A stretch of 64,000 nucleotides of DNA from Gemmatimonadetes bacterium SCN 70-22 (lineage in GTDB: Bacteria; Gemmatimonadota; Gemmatimonadetes; Gemmatimonadales; Gemmatimonadaceae), in assembly GCA_001724275.1 (NCBI GenBank), contig MEDZ01000009.1, positions 44,543 to 108,542 on the forward strand. Reading direction: 5' to 3'. Under the pieces are notes generated by a model, which did not search any database, was not told where the DNA came from, and saw only the letters and a program-made list of their open reading frames with translations. The position numbers and the translations under genes were made by a program. This document shows, piece by piece, positions 55,282-63,592 of this stretch; the first letter of the stretch is position 1; each line of letters starts with the position of its first letter.

Positions 55282-56395
55282 CCGGCCAGCTCGATTCGAT
55301 GACCTCGCCGCGCACGCCGAGGATCGTGTCGTTGAGGTGCACGACGATGCAGACGTGGTTCGGGACGAGCCGCACGAGGTCGCCCACCCGCGGACGCCAG
55401 GCAGTGCGGCTGAGGTCGAGGATCCCGTGCTCCTCCGACATGCGTTGCACGGTCACCTCCGGCCGGTCGACGAGCGCCGCGAACCCTTCCCCCGACACCC
55501 CGCGAACGGGCTCGCGTCCCAGCGCCTTGCAGCCGGCGTCGATGACGGCTTGCCCGGGGACGGCGGTGCTGATCACGGTGGCCAGGACGGTGAACGCACA
55601 GTCGTCCCATGCACACGCGCCGATCTCGGCGGTCGTCCGGTCGTTGTAGACGTACGTTCCGGGGCGCACCTCGGTGACATCCGGGATCTCGTGCATGCGC
55701 CAGGCGGCCGGGGTCGACCCGCCGCTGACCACCCGGGGACGCACCCCCGAACGCTCCATGCGCTCCAGCGCGGCACGCAGGTCGCGGCGCAGCTGCGCCA
55801 GCTTCGCGTCCTGCTCGCCGACAGGCTCGCGGATGTGCCCGGGATAGAAGGTGATCCCGGCAAATTGGAGCGGCGGCTGCTCGGCCACACGCATCGCCAG
55901 GGCGATGGCGTCGTCGACGCTCTGCACGCCGACCCGGTGCATTCCCAGGTCCAGCTCGACGTACACCTGCACCGGGCGATCCATGATCCGCGCGGTGGCG
56001 GCGAGCTCGTCGACCGCGATCATCGAGTCGACGGCCACCGTCAGCTGCACGCGCTCGGGGAGTGACAGGACGCGTGCCAGCCTGGGCGCCCCGAGCAACG
56101 GGTAGGCGAACAGGAGGTCGCGCGTCACGTCCGCCATCACCTCGAGCTCCCGCGGCGTGGCGCAGGTGAGCCCCACCGCCCCCAGGCGCAGCTGCTCCGC
56201 CGCGATGCGCGGCGACTTGTGCGTCTTCACGTGCGGCCGGAGCGACAAACCGTGTATTGCGGCATACTCGGCCATCCGGTCGAGGTTCTGCGACAGGCGA
56301 TCCAGGTCCACGAGCGCCGCCGGCGTCTCCACCTGGTCGAGGCGCTGGGGCGCCGAATCGGGATCGGACTGGAGCGAGAGGTGGGGGCGACGCAT
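55238..56395 (-). CDS. D-threonine aldolase/D-serine dehydratase-type PLP enzyme
   Basis: A 385-residue fold-III pyridoxal-phosphate enzyme of the alanine racemase N-terminal family. TPAALVDLDRLSQNLDRMAEYA, with RPHVKTHKS carrying the Schiff-base lysine, begins the barrel. VSGGSTPAAW binds the phosphate. The metal-binding pair of the C-terminal domain appears in PNHVCIVVHLND, as in D-threonine aldolases that need a divalent metal. It would cleave a D-beta-hydroxy amino acid to glycine and an aldehyde. Its start codon is preceded by four CGTCTTCT repeat units, with no ribosome site. Confidence 0.87.
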   Translation of the reverse strand: MRRPHLSLQSDPDSAPQRLDQVETPAALVDLDRLSQNLDRMAEYAAIHGLSLRPHVKTHKSPRIAAEQLRLGAVGLTCATPRELEVMADVTRDLLFAYPLLGAPRLARVLSLPERVQLTVAVDSMIAVDELAATARIMDRPVQVYVELDLGMHRVGVQSVDDAIALAMRVAEQPPLQFAGITFYPGHIREPVGEQDAKLAQLRRDLRAALERMERSGVRPRVVSGGSTPAAWRMHEIPDVTEVRPGTYVYNDRTTAEIGACAWDDCAFTVLATVISTAVPGQAVIDAGCKALGREPVRGVSGEGFAALVDRPEVTVQRMSEEHGILDLSRTAWRPRVGDLVRLVPNHVCIVVHLNDTILGVRGEVIESSWPVSARGRGGASAGEA

Positions 56396-56402
56396 GGGGA
56401 CC

Positions 56403-56434
56403 AGAAGACGAGAAGACGAGAGGACGAGAAGACG
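56403..56434. repeat. 8-bp tandem repeat AGAAGACG, locus D
   Basis: Four copies, one with A to G change, lie 7 nt upstream of the aldolase-like ATG (read on the minus strand as CGTCTTCT). Same family as at 4741, 11130 and 25510. Confidence 0.9.
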
Positions 56435-56533
56435 AGCGGCGCTAGTGTACGGCGGGAGACGGTACGTTCGTAAGTGCTCCGGGTCACCCTCTCGCGACCG
56501 CCCCGCGGGCCTTCCCGCGTCTCACCCCGCAGC

Positions 56534-57976
56534 TCACCCCCACATCCCGAGCAGGCGCCACCAGGCCGGCCCCAGCACCCCCCAGATGGCCAGCGTCACG
56601 ACCGACGTGATCAACCCCAGGCGCCACCACTCGCGCTGGCTCACGTACCGGGCGCCGAAATAGATCGGGGCAGTCGTCGTGCCGTAGTGCGTGAGCGCGG
56701 CGTCGAGGTTGGAGGCGTACGCCAGCGCCAGGACCGCCAGCTGCGGCGGGGCGCCAGCGGCCAGGACCACCACCAGGAACGGGGTGAACATCGCCGTGGC
56801 GTGCGCCGTGATGCTGGCAAAGGCGTAGTGCGCATAGAAATAGACGAGGACCAGCACCACCAGCGCCGCCCCCCACGCCCACCCCGCGGTCATCCCGGCC
56901 GCCACCTCCGCGAAGCGCTTGGTGATCCCCGTCTCGCCTAACGCCTCGGCCATCCGCACCAGCCCGCCGTACCAGATGAAGACGTCCCACGCGGCACGGT
57001 CGCTCATCACGTCGTCCCACTCCAGCACATCGGTGACGAGGAGAAAGCAGACTCCCATGAGCGCCACCACCGCGTAGTTGATCCCATGCCATCGCGTCGT
57101 GATCCAGAGCAGCGCGACCACCACGAACACCAGCAGCATCATCCACTCGCCCCGCGACGGCCGCCCCATCCGCTCCAGCGCGCTGCGCGCGAGTTCGGTG
57201 GCGTGCGGCGTGTGCGTGATCTCGGGGGGCGAGAGGCGGAACAGGATGAGGGGGACGACGAGGAGCGAGACGATTCCCGGGACGATCCCCGCCACCAGCC
57301 ACGTCGTATAGCTCAGCGTCACCCCGCTGACCTCCTGCGCGAAGCGGGCGATGAGGACGTTGGAGGCCTGCCCCGTCAGGAACATCGCGCAGGCGATGAC
57401 GTCGCACTGGTAGATCGCGACCATCAGATACGCCCCCAGGCGCCGGGCGCTCGCGCCGGGGTGCGAGTCATAGGCGTGGGCCAGCGACCGGGCGATCGGG
57501 AAGATCACGCCGCCCGCCCGCGCACTGTTCGAGGGAAGGATCGACGCGAGCACGGTGTCGGTCCCGACCAGCGCATACACGAGCCCGATCGAACGCCGGC
57601 CCAGCGCACGAATGAAGAGGTAGGCGATCCGTTCGCCGAGTCCCGTCTTCATCACGCCCCGCGAAATGAAGAAGGCGCAGAGCACGAGCCAGACGAGCGG
57701 GTCGCCGTATCCCTTGAGTGACTCCGCCGGCGTCATCGCTCCCGTGACGGCAATGGCGCACACGCCGAACAGCACCACGGCGCCGGCCGGGGCCGGGCGA
57801 AGGATCGATCCGATGATCGTGGCGATGAAGATCGCGAACAGGCGCCACGCCTGGGGGGTGATCCCCTCGGGCGCCCCGACCGCCACGATGCCGAACCCCA
57901 CCCCGAGCACGAGAAGCCACCGCCACCAGACCGCTGGCGTGTCGGGAGACGTGGCCGCAGTCTCGACCGGGTTCAT
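56534..57976 (-). CDS. DASS/SLC13-type anion permease
   Basis: A 480-residue membrane carrier for dicarboxylates or related anions. About eleven to twelve hydrophobic segments are visible. ILPSNSARAGGVIFPIARSLA and ASNLDAALTHYGTTTAPIYFG are the two helical-hairpin clamshell motifs (SNT-like motifs) typical of the divalent anion:sodium symporter family. The start is taken as the ATG at 57976, MNPVETAATS; a TTG at 58009 is an alternative. CATATT on the minus strand at 58008-58013 may be its -10 box. It lies in the same orientation as the aldolase-like enzyme, 138 nt upstream. Confidence 0.87.
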   Translation of the reverse strand: MNPVETAATSPDTPAVWWRWLLVLGVGFGIVAVGAPEGITPQAWRLFAIFIATIIGSILRPAPAGAVVLFGVCAIAVTGAMTPAESLKGYGDPLVWLVLCAFFISRGVMKTGLGERIAYLFIRALGRRSIGLVYALVGTDTVLASILPSNSARAGGVIFPIARSLAHAYDSHPGASARRLGAYLMVAIYQCDVIACAMFLTGQASNVLIARFAQEVSGVTLSYTTWLVAGIVPGIVSLLVVPLILFRLSPPEITHTPHATELARSALERMGRPSRGEWMMLLVFVVVALLWITTRWHGINYAVVALMGVCFLLVTDVLEWDDVMSDRAAWDVFIWYGGLVRMAEALGETGITKRFAEVAAGMTAGWAWGAALVVLVLVYFYAHYAFASITAHATAMFTPFLVVVLAAGAPPQLAVLALAYASNLDAALTHYGTTTAPIYFGARYVSQREWWRLGLITSVVTLAIWGVLGPAWWRLLGMWG

Positions 57977-58332
57977 CGATTCGTCGTGGGTGGGGTCATG
58001 GGGCGCCAATATGTCGATGCGAGGGGCGTTCGTCCCGTCCCCCCGGGGGCTGCTTCACCCGCTCGAATGCGTAGGCCGTCGCTGGCGTGTGCGCGTCGCC
58101 AAGGCCACGGGTGTTGTCGGCGAGTCGCAACACGTGGCCGGGTGCGCGACGGGGACGGACGCTCGTGCGGCAGGAATTGCCGTATCGCCACTCCTCGCCA
58201 CAACGTCAGTCTGGCCTGGCCTCCCCGGCGCGCACCGCCAAACGACAGGTTCGGCAGCGCCCGTCGGCACGCGGCTGCAACCTGCCCAGTCCGGCACGAG
58301 GCGGGCACAGACAATGCATAAGAACCTTCCCG

Positions 58333-58424
58333 TCTCCTTCGAAAAGGCAACGCGACCGCAAGGTCGCCGCGCAAAGCGAGGGGTCTCCGTGGCTCCTGAG
58401 ACCGCCCCGCTGCCGAAAAGGAGA
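58333..58424 (+). ncRNA. Candidate c-di-GMP-I (GEMM) riboswitch
   Basis: The outer stem pairs CTCCTT (58334-58339) with AAGGAG (58418-58423). Inside, AAAAGGCAACGCGACC, a GCAA tetraloop hairpin, and GCGCAAAGC aligns without gaps to the V. cholerae Vc2 aptamer as I remember it, including the GCAAAGC core and the G at the ligand-binding position 20. The second hairpin has GGGGTCTC against GAGACC-G-CCCC, and the 3' side ends with GCTGCCGAAAA, matching the conserved GCC-GAA end. A -10-like CATAAG lies at 58317-58322. The start codon is 56 nt downstream of the aptamer. Confidence 0.68.
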
Positions 58425-58479
58425 ATCCTGGCGCTTGCCGCCGCACACCTGGATTCTTTCCGATAGGAGAGCCCCAAAC

Positions 58480-59394
58480 ATGAAGGTCACTCGTCTCGGG
58501 CGCCTGGCGCCCGCCTTGGCCGTCGCCGCACTCGTGGCGGCGTGCGCCGACCAGCCTACCCCGTTCGCTCCGACCCTCGCGCCGTCCGCGCCGTCGCTGG
58601 CGGTGACCGGCAAGCCCAATCTCAACGATCGCGGAAGTTTCGAGGGCGAACTGTGGGTTTGCAAGGACGGGACGCCGTCGGCCGTCTCGTTCAACTTCGA
58701 CTACGTCGTGACGAATGCGTCTGATGGAAGCACCGTCGCCTCGGGAACTGTTGCCGTCCCCATGGGACAGTGCGTGATGGCGGCGTCGACCGGGACTGCG
58801 GGTGGCGGTTTCAATGCGTCGGTGACGGAGCAGACCCCGCTCGCAGCGGACTGGGCGCTGACCTCGATCGTGGCCGAGTTCCCCTCGGGCATCAACAACC
58901 CGATGGTCCCCGTCGTCAATGTCGTCAGCTACAACGTCTCCAACGTTCGCATCAACAACGACTGGGGCGCGGTCGTGACCTTCACGAACACCTACACGCC
59001 GCCGCCGCCCCCCTCGTACTGCACGCTGACCCAGGGCTACTGGAAGAACCACACCGAAGACTGGGACAGCGGCCAGAACTACGTCGACTCCGGTGACATC
59101 TTCTACAACTCGGGCAAGACGTACATCGAGATCATGAACACCCCGCCCAAGGGTGGCAACGCCTACCTGCAGCTGGCCCACCAGTTCATCGCCGCCAGCC
59201 TGAACGTCGGTGGCACCTCGGGTTCGGGTATCGCCGCGGTCGACGCGGCCCTCGCCGGCGCCGACGCCTACTTCGCGGCGGCTGCGGCCGGGATCCCGGC
59301 GCCCACGGGGGCGACCAAGACGCAGCTACAGGCCTGGGCCAGCACCCTCGGCAGCTTCAACGAGGGGCTCACCGGCCCGGGGCACTGCAACTAA
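58480..59394 (+). CDS. Riboswitch-controlled secreted lipoprotein
   Basis: A 304-residue lipoprotein with signal MKVTRLGRLAPALAVAALVAAC. A good ribosome site (ATAGGAGAG) fixes the ATG at 58480; the upstream frame that covers the riboswitch is rejected. The N-terminal half is beta-rich, with repeated SGTVAVPMGQC and NVVSYNVSNVRINND segments like an Ig-type fold. A Pro-rich spacer (TPPPPPS) leads to a C-terminal domain starting CTLTQGYWKNHTEDW, a motif found in several exported proteins of Gemmatimonadota and Actinobacteria, and ending with a cysteine. Control by c-di-GMP suggests a role in surface attachment or matrix. Function unproven. Confidence 0.83.
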   Translation: MKVTRLGRLAPALAVAALVAACADQPTPFAPTLAPSAPSLAVTGKPNLNDRGSFEGELWVCKDGTPSAVSFNFDYVVTNASDGSTVASGTVAVPMGQCVMAASTGTAGGGFNASVTEQTPLAADWALTSIVAEFPSGINNPMVPVVNVVSYNVSNVRINNDWGAVVTFTNTYTPPPPPSYCTLTQGYWKNHTEDWDSGQNYVDSGDIFYNSGKTYIEIMNTPPKGGNAYLQLAHQFIAASLNVGGTSGSGIAAVDAALAGADAYFAAAAAGIPAPTGATKTQLQAWASTLGSFNEGLTGPGHCN

Positions 59395-59442
59395 CACCAA
59401 GCCGGGCCTGTAGATAGGCCACGACAAGCCAGGACAATTCAG

Positions 59443-59485
59443 GACGCGGGGGGTGCCGAGTGCACCTCCCGCGTCTCTGTTTCCC
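59443..59485 (+). terminator. Rho-independent terminator after the riboswitch gene
   Basis: GACGCGGG (59443-59450) pairs with CCCGCGTC (59468-59475), extended inward by GGTGC with GCACC around a small loop. TCTGTTT follows. It lies 49 nt after the lipoprotein stop, the strongest terminator in the window. Confidence 0.75.
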
Positions 59486-59604
59486 CCCCCAGCGAGCACG
59501 ACCGATTGGCGTTCGGGCCGCTGCCGCGCAACCATTCCCGCCGAGGCCGTGTCCCAAGGGCGTTCGCGTGATCGGCTCCCGCCGACGCGCCGACGACCAA
59601 GCCA

Positions 59605-60159
59605 ATGGTGGGGTGGGTGATCGAGCGAGCGACCATCGAGCGCGCCAGGACGGGGGATCGTTCCGCCCAGCGCGAACTCTACGAGAGCAATGTCGACCGG
59701 ATCTACCGCGTGGCCTTCCGCCTCGCGGGAGACGAGGATCTCGCGCGCGACTTCACCCAGGAAGCCTTCATCCGCGCCTTTCAGCGGCTGGACGATTTCC
59801 GCGGCGACTCGGCCTTCTCCACCTGGTTGCACGCCATCGCGGTATCGGTGGCGCTCAACGGACTGCGCAAGGTCAAGCGGCTCAGGACGCGGGAGACGGC
59901 ACTGGAAGATGCGGCATCGATCGGCACCGCGTCCCGCCAGGCCGACCCCGACCTGCGCGAACGGCTGTATCGCGCCATCGACGCGCTCCCCGAGGGATAT
60001 CGCACGGTCTTCGTGCTGCACGACGTGGAGGGGTACACCCATGAGGAAATCGGCCAGATGCTGGGCATCCAGGCCGGGACTTCCAAGGCGCAGCTCTTTC
60101 GCGCCCGGGGCCGCCTGCGCGAGGCGCTGGCGGATTTCGCAGGAGCATGGACGGCATGA
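59605..60159 (+). CDS. ECF sigma factor (RpoE-like)
   Basis: A 184-residue sigma factor. Region 2 has ELYESNVDRIYRVAFRLAGDEDLARDFTQEAFIRAFQ and FSTWLHAIAVSVALN. Region 4 is LPEGYRTVFVLHDVEGYTHEEIGQMLGIQAGTSKAQLFRARGRLREAL. The start ATG at 59605 gives MVGWVIERATIERARTGD; a GTG at 59617 (VIERATIERA) is possible. The next gene overlaps by 13 nt and is probably the cognate anti-sigma factor, the whole group forming a four-gene operon with two exported repeat proteins. Confidence 0.93.
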   Translation: MVGWVIERATIERARTGDRSAQRELYESNVDRIYRVAFRLAGDEDLARDFTQEAFIRAFQRLDDFRGDSAFSTWLHAIAVSVALNGLRKVKRLRTRETALEDAASIGTASRQADPDLRERLYRAIDALPEGYRTVFVLHDVEGYTHEEIGQMLGIQAGTSKAQLFRARGRLREALADFAGAWTA

Positions 60160-60965
60160 CTGACGACGAGAAGTTCGACCACTGGCTGCAGTCGGCGGCG
60201 CGCGACTACAACCGCCCTGCCGGCGACGCCCCCCGCGAGGCGATGTGGGCGGCGATCGAGGCGGCCGCGGCGCACCCGCAACACGGGGCGCATGGGGGTG
60301 ACGTGCGCGACGGCCACGGGGCATCGCGCGCCATCGGTGACGGCGCCGGGCGTGGCGTGGGAGCGCTCCCCGCGCGACGCCTCCGCTTCACACCGCACCT
60401 GTGGCAGGCGGCGGCCGCGCTCCTCCTGTTGGCCGGAGGGATCGGGATCGGACGCGTGTGGCAACGGAGCACGGCACCCGAGCCAGCGCTCGCCGCTGCC
60501 GGTCGCTCCCCCGACACGACACGCGGCCAGGCGAGTGCGCCGCCATCGCTCGCGTCGGCACCGTCAGTTGCACGCGGCGCCGCGGCACTGGCCGGGAGCC
60601 CGGCTGGGAGCCCGGCCGCGAGCGAGAGCTACGACATCGTCACGGTGCAGCACCTCTCGCGCGCCGAGGCGCTCCTGACCTCGTTCCGCGCCGGCGGGGG
60701 GGGCGACACGGCGACGGCAGGGACGCTGGACCGTTGGGCACGCGACCTTCTGGCCGACACGCGGCTCCTCCTCGATTCGCCAGCGGCGAGCGATGCCCGT
60801 CGTCGCCACCTCCTCGAGGACCTCGAGCTGGTCCTTGCGCAGATCGTGCAACTCCCGGCCGAGTCGTCGGCCGACCGGGCCCTCGTCCAGCGCTCCATCG
60901 AGCGCGGGGCCGTGCTCTCCCGCCTTCGTTCGACCATTCCCGCCGGCTTCGGCAGCGGCACGTAA
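60147..60965 (+). CDS. Putative transmembrane anti-sigma factor
   Basis: A 272-residue protein not matched by motif to a named anti-sigma family. The N-terminal 60 residues are charged and cytoplasmic (DDEKFDHWLQSAARDYN) and could bind the sigma factor; no HxxxCxxC zinc motif is present. One hydrophobic segment (LWQAAAALLLLAGGIGIGRVW) at about residues 85-105 would cross the membrane. An Ala/Ser/Pro-rich linker and a helical periplasmic domain (about 160-265) follow. The role is inferred from the 13-nt overlap with the ECF sigma gene and the topology. Confidence 0.7.
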   Translation: MDGMTDDEKFDHWLQSAARDYNRPAGDAPREAMWAAIEAAAAHPQHGAHGGDVRDGHGASRAIGDGAGRGVGALPARRLRFTPHLWQAAAALLLLAGGIGIGRVWQRSTAPEPALAAAGRSPDTTRGQASAPPSLASAPSVARGAAALAGSPAGSPAASESYDIVTVQHLSRAEALLTSFRAGGGGDTATAGTLDRWARDLLADTRLLLDSPAASDARRRHLLEDLELVLAQIVQLPAESSADRALVQRSIERGAVLSRLRSTIPAGFGSGT

Positions 60966-60977
60966 GGAGACATAGTC

Positions 60978-62480
60978 ATGATTGCCTCACGAATCCTCGG
61001 TCACTCGCTCGCCGCGTTGTTCCTGGCGGCGGGGTCGGCCGTCGCCCACGCGCAGGGTACGGCGCCGCGCCTGCGCGTCGTGGTCCCGGACGGCCACGAT
61101 CTCGCCGGACTGGCACGCCTCGCAGACCTCGCGGATGCGCATCCATCGCCCCGCGCCACCCTCTGGTCCAGCGACCAGGTGGCGGACTCGCTCTATCGCC
61201 AGGCGCGCGAGCGCATGAACCGCGGCGACTACCTGCGCGCCGCCGAGCTCTTCATGGAAGTGGCGCGTCGCGCGGGGAAGCAGCCGCTGGCCGGCGACGC
61301 GATGTACTGGCGCGCGTATTCGCTGTATCGCGAGGGGTCGTCGTCCTCGCTCCAGGGGGCGCTGGCCTCGCTCTCGCGGCTCAGCCAGGAGTTTCCGTCG
61401 GCTGCAAGCCAGGGGGACGCGAACACGCTCCGCATCCGGGTGTGCGGCGAACTGGCCCGCCGCGGCGATGCGCAGTGCGCCGCCGAAGTGGCGCAGGTGG
61501 CCCGCCCGGAACGCCCGCAGCCCCCGGCACGTCCGGATGTCCCGGATGTCCCGGCGCGTCGCGAGCGGTCCGCGAGGGCTCAGGCCAATTCGCAGGACTG
61601 CCCCGTGGACGATGACGACGAGCGCATCGCCGCGCTCAACGCCCTCCTGCAGATGGATGCCGACCGCGCCCTCCCCATCCTGGAGAAGGTGCTGGCCCGC
61701 CGGGACAAGTGCTCGACCGCGCTGCGCCGCAAGGCGGTCTTCCTGGTCTCGCAGAAGGGCGACGCTCGCGCCGCCGACATCCTGATGGAAGCGGTGCGCA
61801 ACGATCCGGACGCCGAGGTGCGCGAACAGGCGGTCTTCTGGCTCGGGCAGACGCGCGACGAGCGCGCCGTCCAGATGCTGGAGGAGATCCTCAAGAAGGA
61901 GAACAGCGGCGAGGTCCTCGACAAGGCGGTCTTTGCCCTGTCGCAGCACCGCAGCGAGCGCGCGGCCACCATCCTGCGCGACCTGGCGCAGCGCGACGGC
62001 GCCCCGCTCAAGGTGCGCGAGCAGGCCATCTTCTGGCTCGGCCAGCAGCGCAACGCCGGCAACGCCGACCTCCTCAAGAGCCTGTATGCGAAGGTCGACG
62101 CCGAGGAGCTCAAGGAGAAGATCATCTTCTCCATCTCGCAGAACCGCTCGGCCAACAACGGGCGCTGGCTCCTCGATGTCGCACTCGACGAGAAGGAGCC
62201 GATGGAGATGCGCAAGAAGGCGCTCTTCTGGGCCGGCCAGAGCCGCGGGCTGTCGATGGACGAGCTGGGGAACCTCTACAACCGGATCGGCAACCGCGAG
62301 ATGAAGGAACAGATCATCTTCGTCTATTCGCAGCGGCGCGACCCGGCGGCGGTGGACAAGCTGATGGAGATCGCGAAGACCGAGCAGGATCGCGACCTGC
62401 GCAAGAAGGCGATCTTCTGGCTGACGCAGTCGCGCGATCCGCGCGTGGTCAAGTTCCTCGAGGAGATCATCGGCCAATGA
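60978..62480 (+). CDS. Exported HEAT-like repeat protein 1
   Basis: A 500-residue exported protein (signal MIASRILGHSLAALFLAAGSAVAHAQ). Residues about 65-150 have TPR-like helices (ADSLYRQARERMNRGDYLRAAELFMEVAR). From about residue 250, eight repeats of 32-33 residues carry the core K/Q-A-V/I-F-W-L-G/S-Q-x-R (KAVFLVSQKG, QAVFWLGQTR, KAVFALSQHR, QAIFWLGQQR, KIIFSISQNR, KALFWAGQSR, QIIFVYSQRR, KAIFWLTQSR). This fits HEAT or PBS-lyase-type alpha-solenoids used for protein binding. It shares an ATGA overlap with the next gene and is 12 nt from the anti-sigma gene. Confidence 0.85.
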   Translation: MIASRILGHSLAALFLAAGSAVAHAQGTAPRLRVVVPDGHDLAGLARLADLADAHPSPRATLWSSDQVADSLYRQARERMNRGDYLRAAELFMEVARRAGKQPLAGDAMYWRAYSLYREGSSSSLQGALASLSRLSQEFPSAASQGDANTLRIRVCGELARRGDAQCAAEVAQVARPERPQPPARPDVPDVPARRERSARAQANSQDCPVDDDDERIAALNALLQMDADRALPILEKVLARRDKCSTALRRKAVFLVSQKGDARAADILMEAVRNDPDAEVREQAVFWLGQTRDERAVQMLEEILKKENSGEVLDKAVFALSQHRSERAATILRDLAQRDGAPLKVREQAIFWLGQQRNAGNADLLKSLYAKVDAEELKEKIIFSISQNRSANNGRWLLDVALDEKEPMEMRKKALFWAGQSRGLSMDELGNLYNRIGNREMKEQIIFVYSQRRDPAAVDKLMEIAKTEQDRDLRKKAIFWLTQSRDPRVVKFLEEIIGQ

Positions 62481-63295
62481 AGCCCGCGATCCGGATGGCG
62501 GCCGGCGCCCTGCTCCTGGCAGGCGCCCTGGCCCCCGAGACGAACATGCAGGCCCAGGGGATCGCGCAAGACGCCGCGCAACGCCTCGCAGCGGTGCGCT
62601 CGGGGACGGTCCGCTTCACCGTGACGCTCCGTCCCGAGGTGTGTGGATCGGGGCAGAATGTCTGGCGCACCCGCGACGGGAGGCAGCGCACCTCATGGGG
62701 CGGTCGCGACACGCGCGACGTGGAGTACGATGTCGATTGCGACGCCGGGCCCGGACGGGTTGTTGTCGAGAAGGACGGTGGAGCGGTGCGTGACCTCCGC
62801 TTCTACGTCGGCGGGCGATGGCGCTCGTCCTCCACGGCGACCGACCTCGGCCAGGTGAGCACCCGCGAGGCGGCGAGTCTCCTCCTCGCCATCGCCCGCG
62901 CCAGCGACGGAAAGGCCGCGCGCGACGCGATCTTCCCGCTGACCCTCATCGATAGCGTCGAAGTCTGGCGCGACCTGATGCAGCTGGCGCGCGACGACGC
63001 GCGCCCGCGCGAGGTGCGACGGCAGTCGGTCTTCTGGCTCGGCCAGCTGGCCGAGACCCCGGCCACCGCCGGCCTGGACGAACTGGTCGGTGAGGACGCG
63101 CTGGATCGCGACGTGCGCGAGCAGGCGATCTTCGCCCTGTCGCAACGCCCGCGCGACGAGGGCGTCCCGGCACTCGTGAAGGTGGTGAAGACGAGCCGCG
63201 ACCCCGAGCTTCGCCGCAAGGCGCTCTTCTGGCTCGGCCAGTCGGGCGACCCGCGTGCGCTCGCGCTCATCGAGGAACTGCTCGCCCGACGGTAG
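62477..63295 (+). CDS. Exported HEAT-like repeat protein 2
   Basis: A 272-residue exported protein with signal MKPAIRMAAGALLLAGALAPETNMQAQG. Residues about 40-120 form a beta-rich domain with a CGSGQNVW/DVDCDAG pair of cysteines that could be disulfide-bonded. The C-terminal half has three repeats of the same type as the upstream protein (QSVFWLGQLA, QAIFALSQRP, KALFWLGQSG). The ATG overlaps the previous stop by 4 nt, so the two proteins are probably made in equal amounts and may form a heterodimer. Confidence 0.82.
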   Translation: MKPAIRMAAGALLLAGALAPETNMQAQGIAQDAAQRLAAVRSGTVRFTVTLRPEVCGSGQNVWRTRDGRQRTSWGGRDTRDVEYDVDCDAGPGRVVVEKDGGAVRDLRFYVGGRWRSSSTATDLGQVSTREAASLLLAIARASDGKAARDAIFPLTLIDSVEVWRDLMQLARDDARPREVRRQSVFWLGQLAETPATAGLDELVGEDALDRDVREQAIFALSQRPRDEGVPALVKVVKTSRDPELRRKALFWLGQSGDPRALALIEELLARR

Positions 63296-63349
63296 AAGCA
63301 GCGCGAGGCGGCGCGGCGAAACGCGGGGCAACTCGGGGCAGCCGGCCGC

Positions 63350-63382
63350 GGGACGGGCGCGGGACGGGCGCGGGACGGGCGC
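63350..63382. repeat. 11-bp tandem repeat, three copies
   Basis: Three perfect copies of GGGACGGGCGC follow the second HEAT-like gene and precede a large inverted repeat. Intergenic. Confidence 0.85.
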
Positions 63383-63397
63383 GGGTACGACATCCAG

Positions 63398-63442
63398 GAT
63401 CGGCGGTTTCGGGAGCGCATCGGGCTCCCGGGACCGCCGATC
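63398..63442 (+). terminator. Long inverted repeat at the end of the sigma-HEAT operon
   Basis: GATCGGCGG (63398-63406) pairs with CCGCCGATC (63434-63442), and CGGGAGC (63410-63416) with GCTCCCG (63424-63430). Between them TTT faces GGA, giving one T-A and two wobble pairs in RNA. The result is a 19-bp stem with a 7-nt loop. There is no T-run, so it may be a Rho-dependent or structural end, or a bidirectional element. Confidence 0.6.
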
Positions 63443-63446
63443 GGCA

Positions 63447-63475
63447 TTGACAGCCCCGATCGCGGCCCGTAACTA
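63447..63475 (+). promoter_or_regulatory. Possible promoter of the last gene
   Basis: A perfect -35 hexamer TTGACA (63447-63452) is followed after exactly 17 nt by TAACTA (63470-63475), a poor -10 match. It lies 118 nt upstream of the final gene start and directly after the inverted repeat. Confidence 0.35.
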
Positions 63476-63592
63476 GGCGATCCAGCGCAGGTTGAGGCAC
63501 CGGCGGCGACTGGCGGTGCGGACGCGGCTGGCGATCGACCTTACCACGAACGGGTGGCCGCCCCTGGGGCGCGCCGCCGGGGGCGGGACAGG

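Noticed and set aside
58087..58479. Longer coding start for the riboswitch-controlled lipoprotein
   Set aside because: The 131 extra codons cover a structured RNA element, and a good ribosome site and lipoprotein signal mark the ATG at 58480.
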